Positions 30,001-37,969 of a stretch of 64,000 nucleotides of DNA are shown piece after piece. Every line of letters starts with the position of its first letter. The stretch's first letter is position 1. The notes under the pieces are model-generated. The model was not told the origin of the DNA, did no database searches, and saw nothing but the letters and a program-made list of their open reading frames with translations. This stretch comes from Lutraria lutraria (Eukaryota; Mollusca; Bivalvia; Venerida; Mactridae), in NCBI GenBank assembly GCA_964023205.1, contig OZ026842.1, positions 8,525,407 to 8,589,406 on the forward strand. The letters run 5' to 3'. The position numbers and the translations under genes are program-made.

Positions 30001-30731
30001 TCATTCACATAATGAGCGAGAATCCTTTTTTGATTACCTTCAATTTACCACATTGTATTCTCAAGTACTTATGCAGATATTAATGAAACATATTTGCATG
30101 TCAGATTCCAATTTTAATATAAAATCATAATATTATTAGCTATTGCTTCAGTGTTTGTAATCCACAGAAACCATGACTAAAGAACAAAGAAAAATAAATC
30201 TTACTCTGTATTGATTATTTTCTGCTTCAACCTTCCAAAATTCTGACCATGTTCTTCCTTCAATTGTTTAAGTTCCTGAAAATTGACAACAAAAATTTGA
30301 TAGAAAAGAGCTTACAATTGATAGACAAGTACTGCAGTAAAAGGGCCTGGGGGCTTACAATAACATAAAAAGTTACATATGTGAGATTTCTATGCCTGAT
30401 CATAATCGAAGTGAAACTAAATATCTTAAAATTACTGCAAACAAAACATATCTGCGATACATATATATTGCCTTGAATATATATTCACTAATAAAACAAT
30501 AGCTTGCCTCCAGTACTTTGCGCACCAGTGAGCTAAAAAACAACAGTTATATAAAAATGTATGTATTACCTACCTTGTGTTTGATGTTAGCTTAAAATAC
30601 AAGTTTGATCAAATGAATGTATTATTAATACATACTTGTCTCAAAGACTGACAGTTGACACACCAGTCTGGTGTTTCAGTTGACAATCCAGGAGCAACCA
30701 AACCATCAATATCATCAAGCAGATTTTCCAT
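3055..30731 (-). CDS. ICE1: ICE1, little elongation complex subunit 1 (22 coding exons)
   Basis: Scaffold that, in other animals, holds ELL and ICE2 in the little elongation complex and supports RNA polymerase II transcription of snRNA genes in the nucleus. Coding exons read on the minus strand: 30731-30636, 30275-30205, 29877-29834, 29119-29086, 28593-28530, 28012-27932, 26800-26691, 24616-24582, 14570-14427, 14164-14024, 13730-13564, 12836-12738, 12468-9164, 8511-8409, 8046-7995, 7278-7154, 6847-6717, 6653-6498, 5721-5383, 4823-4703, 4352-4134, 3353-3055. GT/AG sites and phases agree throughout except in exon 17 (see its entry). The product is about 1978 residues; human ICE1 is about 2260. 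Recognition rests on an N-terminal CxxC followed by a coiled coil containing LKQKIINT, a long disordered acidic middle with SPLPPSP motifs, and a helical C-terminal domain (NVIGKMAQCRLFIALCAVQG). The start ATG lies 20 bases after an acceptor at 30751, so an untranslated exon is expected upstream. The boundaries of exons 3, 4 and 21 are the least certain. Confidence 0.85.
3712..3899 (-). repeat. tRNA-derived SINE
   Basis: On the minus strand a tRNA-like head has an A box (TGGTAGAGTGGTTATAG) and a B box (GAGTTCAAATCCCA), followed by a body ending ACCTTGGCTGATGC...ACATTAAACC. It resembles the other SINE tails at 7800-7965 and 16765-16965. Not a functional tRNA: no matched cloverleaf arms. Confidence 0.7.
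4870..5130 (+). repeat. Dispersed repeat ending in GGGGGGGCATAAA, representative copy
   Basis: Contains ATCCATGAAATGTTTCCTGA, CATTTTATGCCC and CCATTTCCAATGGCGGGG. Further copies at about 13300-13540 and 16555-16712. All are in ICE1 introns on the same strand. Confidence 0.7.
5784..5958. mobile_element. CAACCTCTCC mini-element, copy 2
   Basis: Full-length copy with TA on both sides, in the ICE1 intron 6497-5722, 63 bases upstream of exon 5721-5383. Confidence 0.8.
6209..6240. repeat. CATA microsatellite
   Basis: A run of CATA units in an ICE1 intron. Comparable simple repeats are a TTTG run near 55630-55660 and an ATC-rich run near 21568-21605. Confidence 0.8.
6717..6847 (-). CDS. ICE1: ICE1 exon 17, apparently one base short (possible frameshift)
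   Basis: The flanking exons end and begin in phase 0, so this exon should be a multiple of three; as read it is 131 bases. From the acceptor at 6848-6849 the first frame gives EYECPVLLYLLSPVSWAALK and then a stop. The 3' part reads on in another frame as MTVAVKWTVKQHMEDICHIC and ends GYQ before a GTATTA donor. One missing A in the AAA at 6788-6790 would join the two. The acceptor context is purine-rich and weak. A better pyrimidine-tract acceptor lies at about 6803, but it needs a phase 2 donor that I cannot find. So the choice is between an assembly or allelic deletion and an unseen small upstream exon. Confidence 0.45.
6885..7075 (-). repeat. tRNA-derived SINE in the ICE1 intron before exon 17
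   Basis: On the minus strand a B-box-like GGATTCAAATCTCGG follows a tRNA-like head near 7070; the tail ends CACCAGGCACAATAAAG close to the exon 17 acceptor. Its insertion may have replaced the natural pyrimidine tract of that acceptor. Confidence 0.55.
7318..7490. mobile_element. CAACCTCTCC mini-element, copy 3
   Basis: Begins CAGTAAAACC and ends AGTTGCACTG, with TA on both sides; 40 bases upstream of ICE1 exon 7278-7154. Confidence 0.8.
7607..7783. mobile_element. TIR element TACTGTATTTTCATTTAT, copy 1
   Basis: Shares GGTATTTCGTGGGGACATAA and AATTCGTGGGGATTT with 23818-24022; both end TTAATGATTCCACAGTA. The internal part is a partial palindrome. Confidence 0.7.
7800..7965 (+). repeat. SINE copy
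   Basis: The body ends AAAGGTGGAAAAGTTGC...GACCCTGGCTGTTGG...GATGTTAAACACCAATGA, the shared tail of this SINE family. It sits in the ICE1 intron 7994-7279. Confidence 0.65.
9164..12468 (-). CDS. ICE1: ICE1 giant exon 13 (disordered middle region)
   Basis: A 3305-base exon encodes about 1100 residues, more than half of ICE1. A single enormous exon is also a feature of vertebrate ICE1 as I know it. The acceptor is TTTTCAG before 12468; the donor is GTATGT after 9164, in phase 2, so the frame's own stop at 9148 lies in the intron. The product is rich in Ser, Asp, Glu, Lys and Asn with no predicted globular fold. Visible motifs are a basic IRRSARIKSK patch, a Lys/Arg cluster (KYKKKLRKKIRK) that may be a nuclear localisation signal, and FLNPVSPLPPSPVKE followed by an acidic run. 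Several long open frames on the plus strand here are shadows of this exon. Confidence 0.88.
13081..13156. repeat. Four-copy microrepeat ATCATGTGACTATAAT
   Basis: TCATGTGACT (one copy CCATGTGACT) occurs four times at 16-20-base spacing in an ICE1 intron. Confidence 0.85.
14610..16110. repeat. 32-bp minisatellite with 575-bp higher-order repeat
   Basis: Roughly 45 head-to-tail copies of a 32-base unit (core AATGGTGTCACAACCAGTAG then TATCTAAGATTT). A variant block (GGTCTTTAAACCTGCAG, TTCCGTGTTTTCTCAACC, CCTCCGATTTACAACC) recurs at a constant offset of 575 bases (15071 and 15646; 15131 and 15706; 14918 and 15493), so part of the array was duplicated as a block. It lies in the ICE1 intron, starting about 40 bases upstream of exon 14570-14427. 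Confidence 0.95.
16765..16965 (+). repeat. SINE copy
   Basis: GCTAGCTTATGGAAGGTCG...ATTAAAGGTGGACAGTCGCC...GGCCCTGGCTTTAAAGC matches the family body and tail. In the long ICE1 intron. Confidence 0.65.
17856..18013. mobile_element. CAACCTCTCC mini-element, copy 4
   Basis: Begins CAGTACAATCTCTCC and ends AGGATGCACTG; the right TA is lost. Confidence 0.75.
19149..19311. mobile_element. CAACCTCTCC mini-element, copy 5
   Basis: Begins CAGTGCAACCTCTCC and ends GGAGAGGTTGCACTG, the most perfect terminal pair in the window; opposite orientation to the other copies. Confidence 0.82.
19909..22038. mobile_element. 2.1-kb DNA transposon remnant with subterminal inverted repeats and a possible THAP fragment
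   Basis: The ends are inverted (ACGATTCTATTT and complement, extending to ATAG), and a second inverted pair lies inside (TCCGCCATTACAGGAGTGAA at about 19974 and its complement at about 21969). It interrupts a dispersed repeat: the left flank reads GCGTTTTGATTTAATAG and the right flank TATAGGCAAGGTTAAA, which are continuous in another copy near 22650. Near 20028 a degraded frame MPYKRGGGRQCVVFD is followed by a stop and SNNKKKTK, resembling the start of a THAP zinc finger with its second cysteine lost to TGA. No transposase core is present. Confidence 0.55.
22050..22520. repeat. Three diverged tandem units of about 155-170 bp
   Basis: AACAAAGGGCCATAATTCCG recurs near 22061, 22233 and 22388, each followed by a GAATCACAAAA-type stretch and AAAATCCCTTGAGAAA. 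It adjoins the right end of the 19909-22038 element and is followed by the GTCCTGTAGAGGTTGTCATG dispersed repeat also seen at 19830. Confidence 0.65.
23079..23651 (+). CDS. Single-Ig-domain type I membrane protein, nested in an ICE1 intron
   Basis: A 190-residue open frame in one exon. Residues 1-22 form a signal peptide (hydrophobic WLVVLVIGITLA). Residues about 30-130 form one Ig domain, with disulfide cysteines C48 and C114, core W63 and the DDAGTYTC signature at 107-114. Five N-glycosylation sequons fall at N54, N78, N85, N96 and N103. A transmembrane helix spans about 138-162, and the short cytoplasmic tail is basic and lacks ITAM or ITIM tyrosines. The layout suggests a cell-surface adhesion or receptor subunit, but I recognise no named family. 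The start is the first ATG in frame; a TTTTTTACTTTCAG acceptor at 22980-22993 suggests a 5' UTR exon upstream. AATAAAATAAAG at 24085 followed by a GT-rich stretch is a good poly(A) site. It lies antisense within the ICE1 intron 24581-14571. Confidence 0.75.
   Translation: MNYSHKLTTAWLVVLVIGITLAGDEEKGLKVVPPNMAVEPGHEVVLVCQHFPQNQTADTKLDWFMPSGEGPISKLAANQSYAEQNGSKIHRFQSENGTLTIINATYDDAGTYTCKNKNQKLEVQSKVKVYVMPSYTTEIIAVLVINAILVIIFIACSIWTFIKDRKQANIENKRKHKLGHHDIAKKALSD
23818..24022. mobile_element. TIR element TACTG...TTTTCATTTAT, copy 2
   Basis: Second copy of the 7607-7783 family, falling in the presumed 3' UTR of the nested Ig gene, before its poly(A) signal at 24085. Confidence 0.7.
24712..25858. 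repeat. Tandem array, about 147-bp unit, with unique flanks
   Basis: About seven diverged copies recur at about 145-150 bases, marked by TTTGACCTTGTGACCTAGTT (near 24776, 24917, 25066, 25211, 25358, 25501, 25646). The left flank is CAAGAGGGCCAAGATGGCCC...CGCTCACATG and the right flank GACGCACGACGCCGGACGG...ACATGTGAGCTAA, giving short inverted ends (CTCACATG/CATGTGAG). This is the style of mobile elements with an internal tandem core known from bivalves. It lies in an ICE1 intron. Confidence 0.85.
26411..26600 (+). repeat. Dispersed repeat AGCTGCAAGCGGTGCCAATGC, representative copy
   Basis: A family of about 190 bases with GAGATCTATCCACCTA, GAAGTTTCATGTTG and TTTCTGAGTTATGAGC. Other copies: about 3500-3615, 19340-19535, 24292-24480 (plus strand), 53632-53815 and 59378-59565 (minus strand). 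The conserved central part is about 70 bases. Confidence 0.75.
26921..27100. mobile_element. CAACCTCTCC mini-element, copy 6
   Basis: Begins CAGTAAAACCTCTTC and ends AGGTTGTACTG, with TA on both sides. It lies 37 bases before copy 7. Confidence 0.8.
27138..27266. mobile_element. CAACCTCTCC mini-element, copy 7
   Basis: Begins CAGTACAACCCTTC and ends GGAGAGGTTGCACTG then TA; part of the middle is deleted. Confidence 0.78.
28283..28357. repeat. Short hairpin element, copy 1
   Basis: GAGGGCTCAACGCAACACTG and its near complement enclose a loop ATTGAAATAAGAACA. The centre of about 30 bases (from GTAACTCATATTG to ACAAGTTAT) is identical in the copy at 42223-42303. The open frame across it is an artefact. 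Confidence 0.75.
29389..29768 (+). repeat. Dispersed repeat copy interrupted by another repeat
   Basis: The family unit from GTGTTTGTGAAACACGGATG to GCAAAGCAATATACCCCC is split between about 29570 and 29735 by a segment ending GGCCTCTGCTATAGAAGG that belongs to the C-rich repeat family (44100-44320, 44660-44885). Confidence 0.65.
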
Positions 30732-32170
30732 CACTATACTGACTAGATCATCTAAAATATATAAAACAACAATAGGTAATTCTACATTAAAACTTATTTA
30801 AAATTAAGTTTTGTGAAACTTATTTAAAATTAAGTTTTGTGCAATGTGAATTTAATCCAGTTAGCAAATTTGCTAAGCTTAAAGTCACTTAAAATAATGA
30901 AACCAAGATGATACTAAACATTTCAGTGTTATGGAGTACTATCTATCATTAAGAGTCTAGTAAGTGATGATAAGATGGCCTAGATTCAAGGAGTAAAGTA
31001 AGGATCTTTAGTACATGTTAAAGTTAGCCCAAACTTAATGTATGTAGTTGGTCATTTAACAGGCAATGCAAATAAATCTGAAACAGGCAATGCGCATAAA
31101 TCAGCAGAAGTCAATCTTTTTGCATAGTAGCAAATAATGAAGCTTGTGTGTAAGTTTCATAATAGGAGAATCCTGTCTTTTTCTGGAAGCTGAAAAACTT
31201 CCATAAGTACTGCTGTTTGGTACTTCTCAGGACAAGGGAAAGTTTCAGTCATGGACTTGTGTAGGCACTCATGTTCTTCGGTGACAGTGCCCTCCCTTGT
31301 TTAGATACTTACACCTCACGAAAGTAGCAGAAAGAAAACAGTAGCTTAAAAAGTGGTGGCAGTCTATCTACCAGTAACAACACTGATTTAACACCACTAA
31401 CATCGATAGTTGCCGACCTCGAATGTCAGCCACAATTATTTGATTATAATTTATTATCATTACATCACTATATCAATTACTGAAGAATATTGATGTAAAT
31501 AGCTTTTCCACATGTAGTATATGTAATATAAGGCTGAGAGGATTTCCCTTCCGAGTATGTTCATGAAATCGGCCAACCGAAAGCCAATTAAGTAAGGCTA
31601 CCGATGGCGATGCAAGATGTTTGAAAGTCAGAAGATAATTGACATGAAGATGACAGAATAGTGCTATTATTCACCAACGCACATGACATATTCCATGTCA
31701 ACAATCAATGATCAACAAACTATTGTTATCTAAAATGAAAATGAAGAATATGACAAAACTGAAGGGTGGGAAAATTATGTTTTTACGTAAGTCATCAAAG
31801 TTGTTCTGGTTGTAAACGGTCATTATGATTGAATAGCTCAGTACCCACTAATAAATGCGACATAAACCAGTTCTGTACCTTAACAAAACCTCGTGATGGG
31901 AAAAACGTATTTTTTTACAAAACCCTCACGGTTATCTAGACGCTTTTCGCTACTGCTTCCGGGAAGGTTGATGATAAAGTTCCGACAAATATTTTCAGTA
32001 CACCATTTCGACCAAGATGTTGCGATTTCTCGAATATTTTAGCCGAGCAGTTCGAATATTGACACAAACTGGTACCCTCCATACTTAACATTTTGTCAAT
32101 GTATGACGGGGTACCAGTTTAATTGACGGAAAAATACGGAAATAGTCGAGAATAATAGTAAACAAGCAAG
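30732..32170. promoter_or_regulatory. Shared 5' region between ICE1 (-) and KLHDC10 (+)
   Basis: The two start codons face away from each other 1.44 kb apart. On the minus strand an acceptor at 30752-30753 precedes the ICE1 start, and a consensus donor GTAAGT ending at 31312 could close a non-coding ICE1 exon 1, which would leave under 900 bases for a bidirectional promoter. No TATA box is obvious. A perfect 12-base inverted repeat (AAACTGGTACCC at 32066-32077, its complement at 32109-32120) lies 50-105 bases before the KLHDC10 ATG. A dispersed-repeat fragment lies at 31533-31605. The promoter role is inferred from gene layout only. Confidence 0.45.
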
Positions 32171-33664
32171 ATGGCGACAGGTGGAAATGGTTCAGGGGAT
32201 CTAGGTAAATTTTCGTGTACAAGCACCGTGAAATTCAAAAAGCTTCTTCCTAGATTCAAACCATACGATACTCAAAGACCTAAAGGACGAAGTGGACATT
32301 GTATGTGTGCAGATGAGGCCAATATCTACGTCTTTGGAGGCTACAGCCCTATGGACGAACGAAATGGAGTAATGAGCAGTAGAGTGTTGCCCGAGTTGTG
32401 GAAGTTTAACATTGCTAGTCAGAAATGGATAAAAATTCCTTCTCAAAACACGCCTCATACATGTGCATCTGCGTCTATTGGAGTCTATCACAAACAAGTT
32501 TATGTTTTTGGAGGTACTGGTTACCCTTTCGGACAATCCATGAGCAACACAATAAAAACATTACGTCTAAATCAGGCACCAAATTTATCTGCGGCAGGGG
32601 AAGAATCTGGTGATAAGAAACACAAGTTTCGCTGGCAGTTACTTGAAACCAGCGCTATGTCATACAGTTGTGGCTGGGAGGAAGAAGACGTGACTCCACG
32701 TCCAGCATATGGTCAAAGTTTGATATTACACAACGATGCTGTGTTCATATTTGGTGGGGCCATTGGTTATTACAGTGAAGCTGTGTCAGATCTTCATAAG
32801 CTCAATATTCAGACAATGACTTGGGAGAAGCTCAGACCTACGGGTAAAATTCCAAGTGGACGATATAAGCAAGAAGTTGTGAAGGATGAAGAAAGGTAAT
32901 AATCATAATGATAATTTAATAAATAATGACATCAATGATTTTGTTCAATCTCAGTGCTATTGTTAAGAAATAGATGATATTGAATAATATTTTATTTTAA
33001 AATTAACTCACAAGACCTAGTAGACTTGTTTCATTCTTGAAAGTATTTTTGATATTATTTTACTTGTACTAAGTTGTAGTTGATTACTTATTGATACTAA
33101 TTTATTTCTAATTGTAGATTTTATGTGCTTGGTGGTGGACGTCTTCACCATGCAGAAGGCTTGGATAAGATCTACATTTACCATACTACACGCAATCATT
33201 GGACTGAAGTTGTTTCAGTCGCAGATCCTATCCACGGTTATCCTAGTCCTAGATGTAGTTTTGGATGTGCTCAGGAAGGAAACAATGTCTACATCAGTGG
33301 TGGTAGACATTACAGTTTGACTATTGATCACAAATCCTTGTCTGACATCTGGCACTTACGTCTAACAACACTCCAGTGGACAAAGTTGCAGATGAAACTT
33401 CCTAGTCCTCTGTATTTTCACAGCGCTGAAGTCTCACCTGCTGGGCATATGTATGTTTTTGGAGGTGTTCATACTGACAATTTCAGAGCTCCAGATTTAT
33501 ATTCTATCAGATTGCCACTTTCTTTACCCAAACTGTCAGAGCTTTGTTGGGATAAAGTTTGCGCTTTGGCCAGAAAAAACAATATTGTCTCACCATCAGA
33601 CATGACAGAGCTTGGTGTACCTTGGACTTTCATTGACAGAGTTCAATTGGCAAAATCTTCCTAG
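32171..33664 (+). CDS. KLHDC10: KLHDC10, kelch-domain substrate receptor of CUL2 ubiquitin ligase
   Basis: Two exons, 32171-32895 and 33118-33664, joined in phase 2 (AG plus A gives Arg242), encode 423 residues; the human protein is 442. Six kelch blades are marked by YVFGG, YVFGG, FIFGG, YVLGG, YISGG and YVFGG. The C-terminus carries an elongin-BC box (LSELCWDKV, Cys385) and a following cullin-2-box-like LGVPWTFID (407-415). Known relatives bind C-terminal glycine degrons and alanine-tailed products of ribosome-associated quality control, handing them to a CUL2 ligase. The N-terminal MATGGNGSGD is low complexity. The intron is short (222 bases). The ATG follows an in-frame non-coding stretch and sits in ACAAGATGG, a reasonable start context. 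Confidence 0.95.
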
Positions 33665-36600
33665 TTACTGACATATATTTGAAATTATTATGTTGACCGT
33701 GTGAGTGAATATTTATGTCCTGTCAATATATTTATTTTTTTATCTCATCTGCTGATAATGCATATTTTATGATTAAACTTTCTTAAGACAATCTTAGTTT
33801 ATACTTATTTTTCAACTGGTTGTGATTTTTTAAATATAATTATACATTGAACAATCTTTTGTGCAAGTGAAGAAATAAGTGTTGTACCTTTCATTTTACA
33901 TATTACCAATGTATTGGCTATTTAGATTTTTTTCATTTAAATTTAGTGCTGTTGCATATTTTTTAAGCATTACTGCATTTAATTATTTTAAACAAATATA
34001 AGCTTTAAATACTCATCCTAGTCTATTGTTAAACTTTTTGATAATAAGTAAAGTTGAATTTTTATTGGTAGTGAAAAAGCTATATGCCTGCAGCTTTAAG
34101 TGTTCGTTACAGTTTTAGTAAAAAATACTTTTTGGTCATTTACTTTCAGAAGGATATGTTTCTTGTGTATTTAATTTTTATAGCTATTTTATCAAAATAT
34201 TTTTAACATTTTAATATATATGAATATTATATTGTGCTATAAAGATATATATAAAAATATTTTTTTAATAGTTACAGTAAGAGTTTATTGAAATTTTATT
34301 CACTTAAGGATTATTAATTGGCAGAAATTTCAGAATCTTTAATTATTCTATTTAAAAGCATGACACATGTATTAAATAATTTTAATTGTTGATTTTATTT
34401 TATGTTTATTTTTATGTTGTTGTTTGCCTGAATATTGTTAGATTAGGTTTCCATTTGTATGAATGTTTTTATTTCAGAAAAACAACAACAGTTTTGATAA
34501 ACTTTTATTTATAAAGCTCTGTTTTTACGTACAGTTCTTAATTATCTTGATGGAACTATTTCTCAGTTTGTGGAGTTACCTTGGTGAGATATAATTTTCA
34601 TAGTTACCATAAAATAATTTTTATATTACTGGTGTGTTTATTCATCCTCATTTATAATTTTATTGCAAGTGTTGCACTTTTCTCACATTTCTGTTTTTAT
34701 CTTTCAGTTGGAGTAAATATTCTATGTATATCAGTTTACATCTCTATATCAGTTGCTTTGTAAATATTTGCTGGGGATTACTGGTCGATTTATTGAATGG
34801 TAAAGAGAAGAAATTAATCTTAAGTTTTTAGTTTTATCTATGAAGGAATGAAGCCCCTTTTAATCCTTTTTCGCACATAATCTTTTGTCAGTGTAAGAAC
34901 ATGTTAATTCATGTTTGATAAATAAAACATTTTGTTCAGCAAAGCTACTTATAAATAGGGTTTTGTTAGACTGTAGAACTGTTGATTCAGTACCATAGTA
35001 AAATGTTGTTATGTTAGTAAGCTTGTGTATGACTTTTTGTGGGAGTAACATTTCAAGATACTGACCTAATTTCTGCATCTTTTAGGTTTTATTTACTTCA
35101 CATTTATCAGTAATTTGAATTGGTTTCATTGCTATGGCAACAATACTTATATCAAAACAGTTTGAATTCTGATACAGGGCCATTTTAGGCCCCTGAAGGA
35201 ACATGCCTCTTTGTCCTCTGTTTTAATGATAAAATAAGTGAATGAGTTTGGTGCTACTTTACCTTTTTAAACCAGGAAACTCCAGTCACTTGATAATCAG
35301 TAATTTACTAAATCATTATAAATGATAAAACCTGTCAATTAAGGATTTGAATATTCTGTTTGTTGAGTCTAAGTACTTTTACTTCACTATTTGCTTATAT
35401 GATATGACAGACACTAAATAAATTTTAAAAAATTACTTTTTGTATGTTTTCATTATCTCAATATGAAGTTACTTCAAGCCCCTTACGTTGTAGACATGGT
35501 TTTATGTTTGATATTATTATAATATCTGTGGGTATCAATGTTTCATTAATTTTGCGAAACTGTTGCGATTTAATACCCTTTCAGTTTGGATGATAGATTT
35601 TTTCTAACAGGTTTTTATAAATACTGTTACAACATGTCACAGTCATTGTTGTTTAGTATATTGACAACTCTTATTTGATCCCTTAAGGGAAATTTACATT
35701 GTGTCACTGTGTGTGTGTTCTATTGTTGTATTCCCTTTTCTGGTATATTTCTGTTGTAAGAAATTAACAGTTTTTCTTGTTAGAGATTATGTATTTCTTG
35801 CCATTGTCGTGTGATGATTAACCATTGGCCATACTATGATAGTGTATTTTAAAGGGAGATAATTTGTCGATTTTTGTTTGATATTATATCATAAATTGTT
35901 TCCCTTCCACTTGCACAAAACATAAATTTAGTAATTAATGGATTTTAAAATATGCTATATTTTGTGTTTATAATCACACATAATGGTTGAAATTTTTTAT
36001 GATTGTACATTCTATGAATTTTCAATTAAATCATTCTTTACAAAATTATCTACTTTTCAAATTGGCAAACTCAAGTGGCATGTTTATGTAGATAACAATA
36101 TGATTTTATACATAAAATGAATTTTATGTGGTATTTGATTGTAAATAGCATTGTCTTTTGACCAGTAATTATATTATAGTGGACTCTTGTTGGCTGGAAC
36201 TCAGTAAACTCGAACACCCCCGGAAAACCAGAACATATTCTCCGGTCCGGTTGTTTTTGTCATCATATTCAATTCAGTTCGACTCTGCATGGCTATAACC
36301 AGATGAACTCAAATGCTCAAAACCAATGGTCAGGTCCCCTGCCTAATGTTCACTCTGTTATTCACACGTCTCAGTCAAACAAAACATTTTCATGACTTTA
36401 GAATAATTGGCATCCAAAATTTGTTAAATATGACAATAAAACTTATCACAATAACTATTGTTTGAATTTGTTTTCAAACTGTCATTAATTGTACATGTAC
36501 ATTGATAGTTATTATGTTCACCAATGAATATGTTTTGTAATCATATTTAATGAGTTATTACTTTATAGTTACTTCTGAAACAAACAAACCACAATGATTA

Positions 36601-37515
36601 TGCAATTACAAGATTAAATGCTCATATACAAAATGCATTCTCTTTATATTTCATTCTGTGCATGTTGTTACATGTTTACAATAATTCACTACAACTACTT
36701 TGTTGTTGTTTGTTATAAAATCATTGTATATGTAACAATATGATATCATGTTTGTTCCCTCATTTTGTCATGAAAGTGATATGAGTGTAATAAAGGAATT
36801 TTGACTTTGCAAGTTTGAGTCAATGGGTGTCCACTGTAATATGTTGAAAATGTCACATAAGAAGTATTTAAAATGTGATATACAATTAAAATGAATTGTA
36901 AACAGTTGTTAATTGAATTAAAGTGTTATGTTTTTCTGAATATTTATCATATTGATATACAGTCAAACATGTGAACACAAATAATCAATGACTGTTTTAT
37001 AAGAATAGCCTTTATTCACGTGGTGGCTTCTATTCAGAGGTGGCCACTAAAACAGGATTGACTGTAGTTGTCTCTGATAACAGATCTGGAGAAGAATTAT
37101 ATTCACCTGACAGTGCATGAATTATCATCATGTTGTAAAAAAAATAGTTTCATAATATTATGTCAAAACTGCATGTTTTATCAAATATACTCATTTCTAT
37201 GTTTTTTTCCTTTTGACAGTTTGTGGATTGCTTGGTCCTTAGAATGTTCGGATTGAAATTTCTGAAAACCTTTATATTTGTTGATCTGTCTTCTCAAAAC
37301 AGTTCAGCAGTCTTGGTTCAGTTGATTAGATTTTTTAAGTTGTTTAACAAATTACTGTAGAAATTTATCATAATCACATGATATTGTCATATGTAATACT
37401 GCATACAGCAAACAATTTGATAAGTGTTTCTGTTGCATGTATTTTGTTATTAAAGAAGATAATTTATTTAATTGTTTTGAATACAACTGCTGAATAAAAT
37501 GATGTGTTATGATAT
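33665..37515 (+). other. KLHDC10 3' UTR and downstream, T-rich
   Basis: No gene follows the KLHDC10 stop for 4.3 kb. The first 2.5 kb is strongly T-rich on the plus strand, as in long metazoan 3' UTRs. AATAAA hexamers occur at 34921, 35417, 36789 and 37493; the last is followed by a GT-rich stretch and is the best distal candidate. A pogo/mariner-like element sits at 36177-36836 and a second short one at about 36960-37066, so a transcript reaching 37.5 kb would contain both. Confidence 0.5.
36177..36836. mobile_element. Pogo/mariner-like short element
   Basis: The left end TAGTGGACTCTTG and the right end GGGTGTCCACTG are inverted and flanked by TA. The element is 660 bases and non-coding. 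It overlaps the possible distal 3' UTR of KLHDC10 and contributes an AATAAA at 36789. Confidence 0.6.
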
Positions 37516-37969
37516 TTAAGTTTGTTGTTGTTTTGAATGGATTGAATAAGGTAGCCTTATTTTTCTGGTTGACTGTTCAGGTCACCTAACTTCAGGGCTA
37601 GAATTTAGTGACAGTAGACCATACTTACATTAAATTTTCATGTACTAGCCCCCTATGAAATAAGCAGTTCCAGGCATTTTGGTAGCTGAGTACCAAATTT
37701 ATTTTTATTATGTTTACTGTAGAATTCATGAAATGGAGTAAATTTAAGATAGTAGTGTGTCCCGAGCGGATATTCTACTCATGTTAACTTATTCTAAACT
37801 CCAAAGTTCAATGGATATTTATTGTCTTGATACCGGATTTTCCTGACTCCGGATTTTAGCCACACACGAGTGATATTTACGCTACATCGGATAAAACGAT
37901 AGGCGGAAGTGAGGTGTTTGCGAAGCAAAATCGATATATTATTACTCGTTCAGCTAAATCTCTTCAAAT

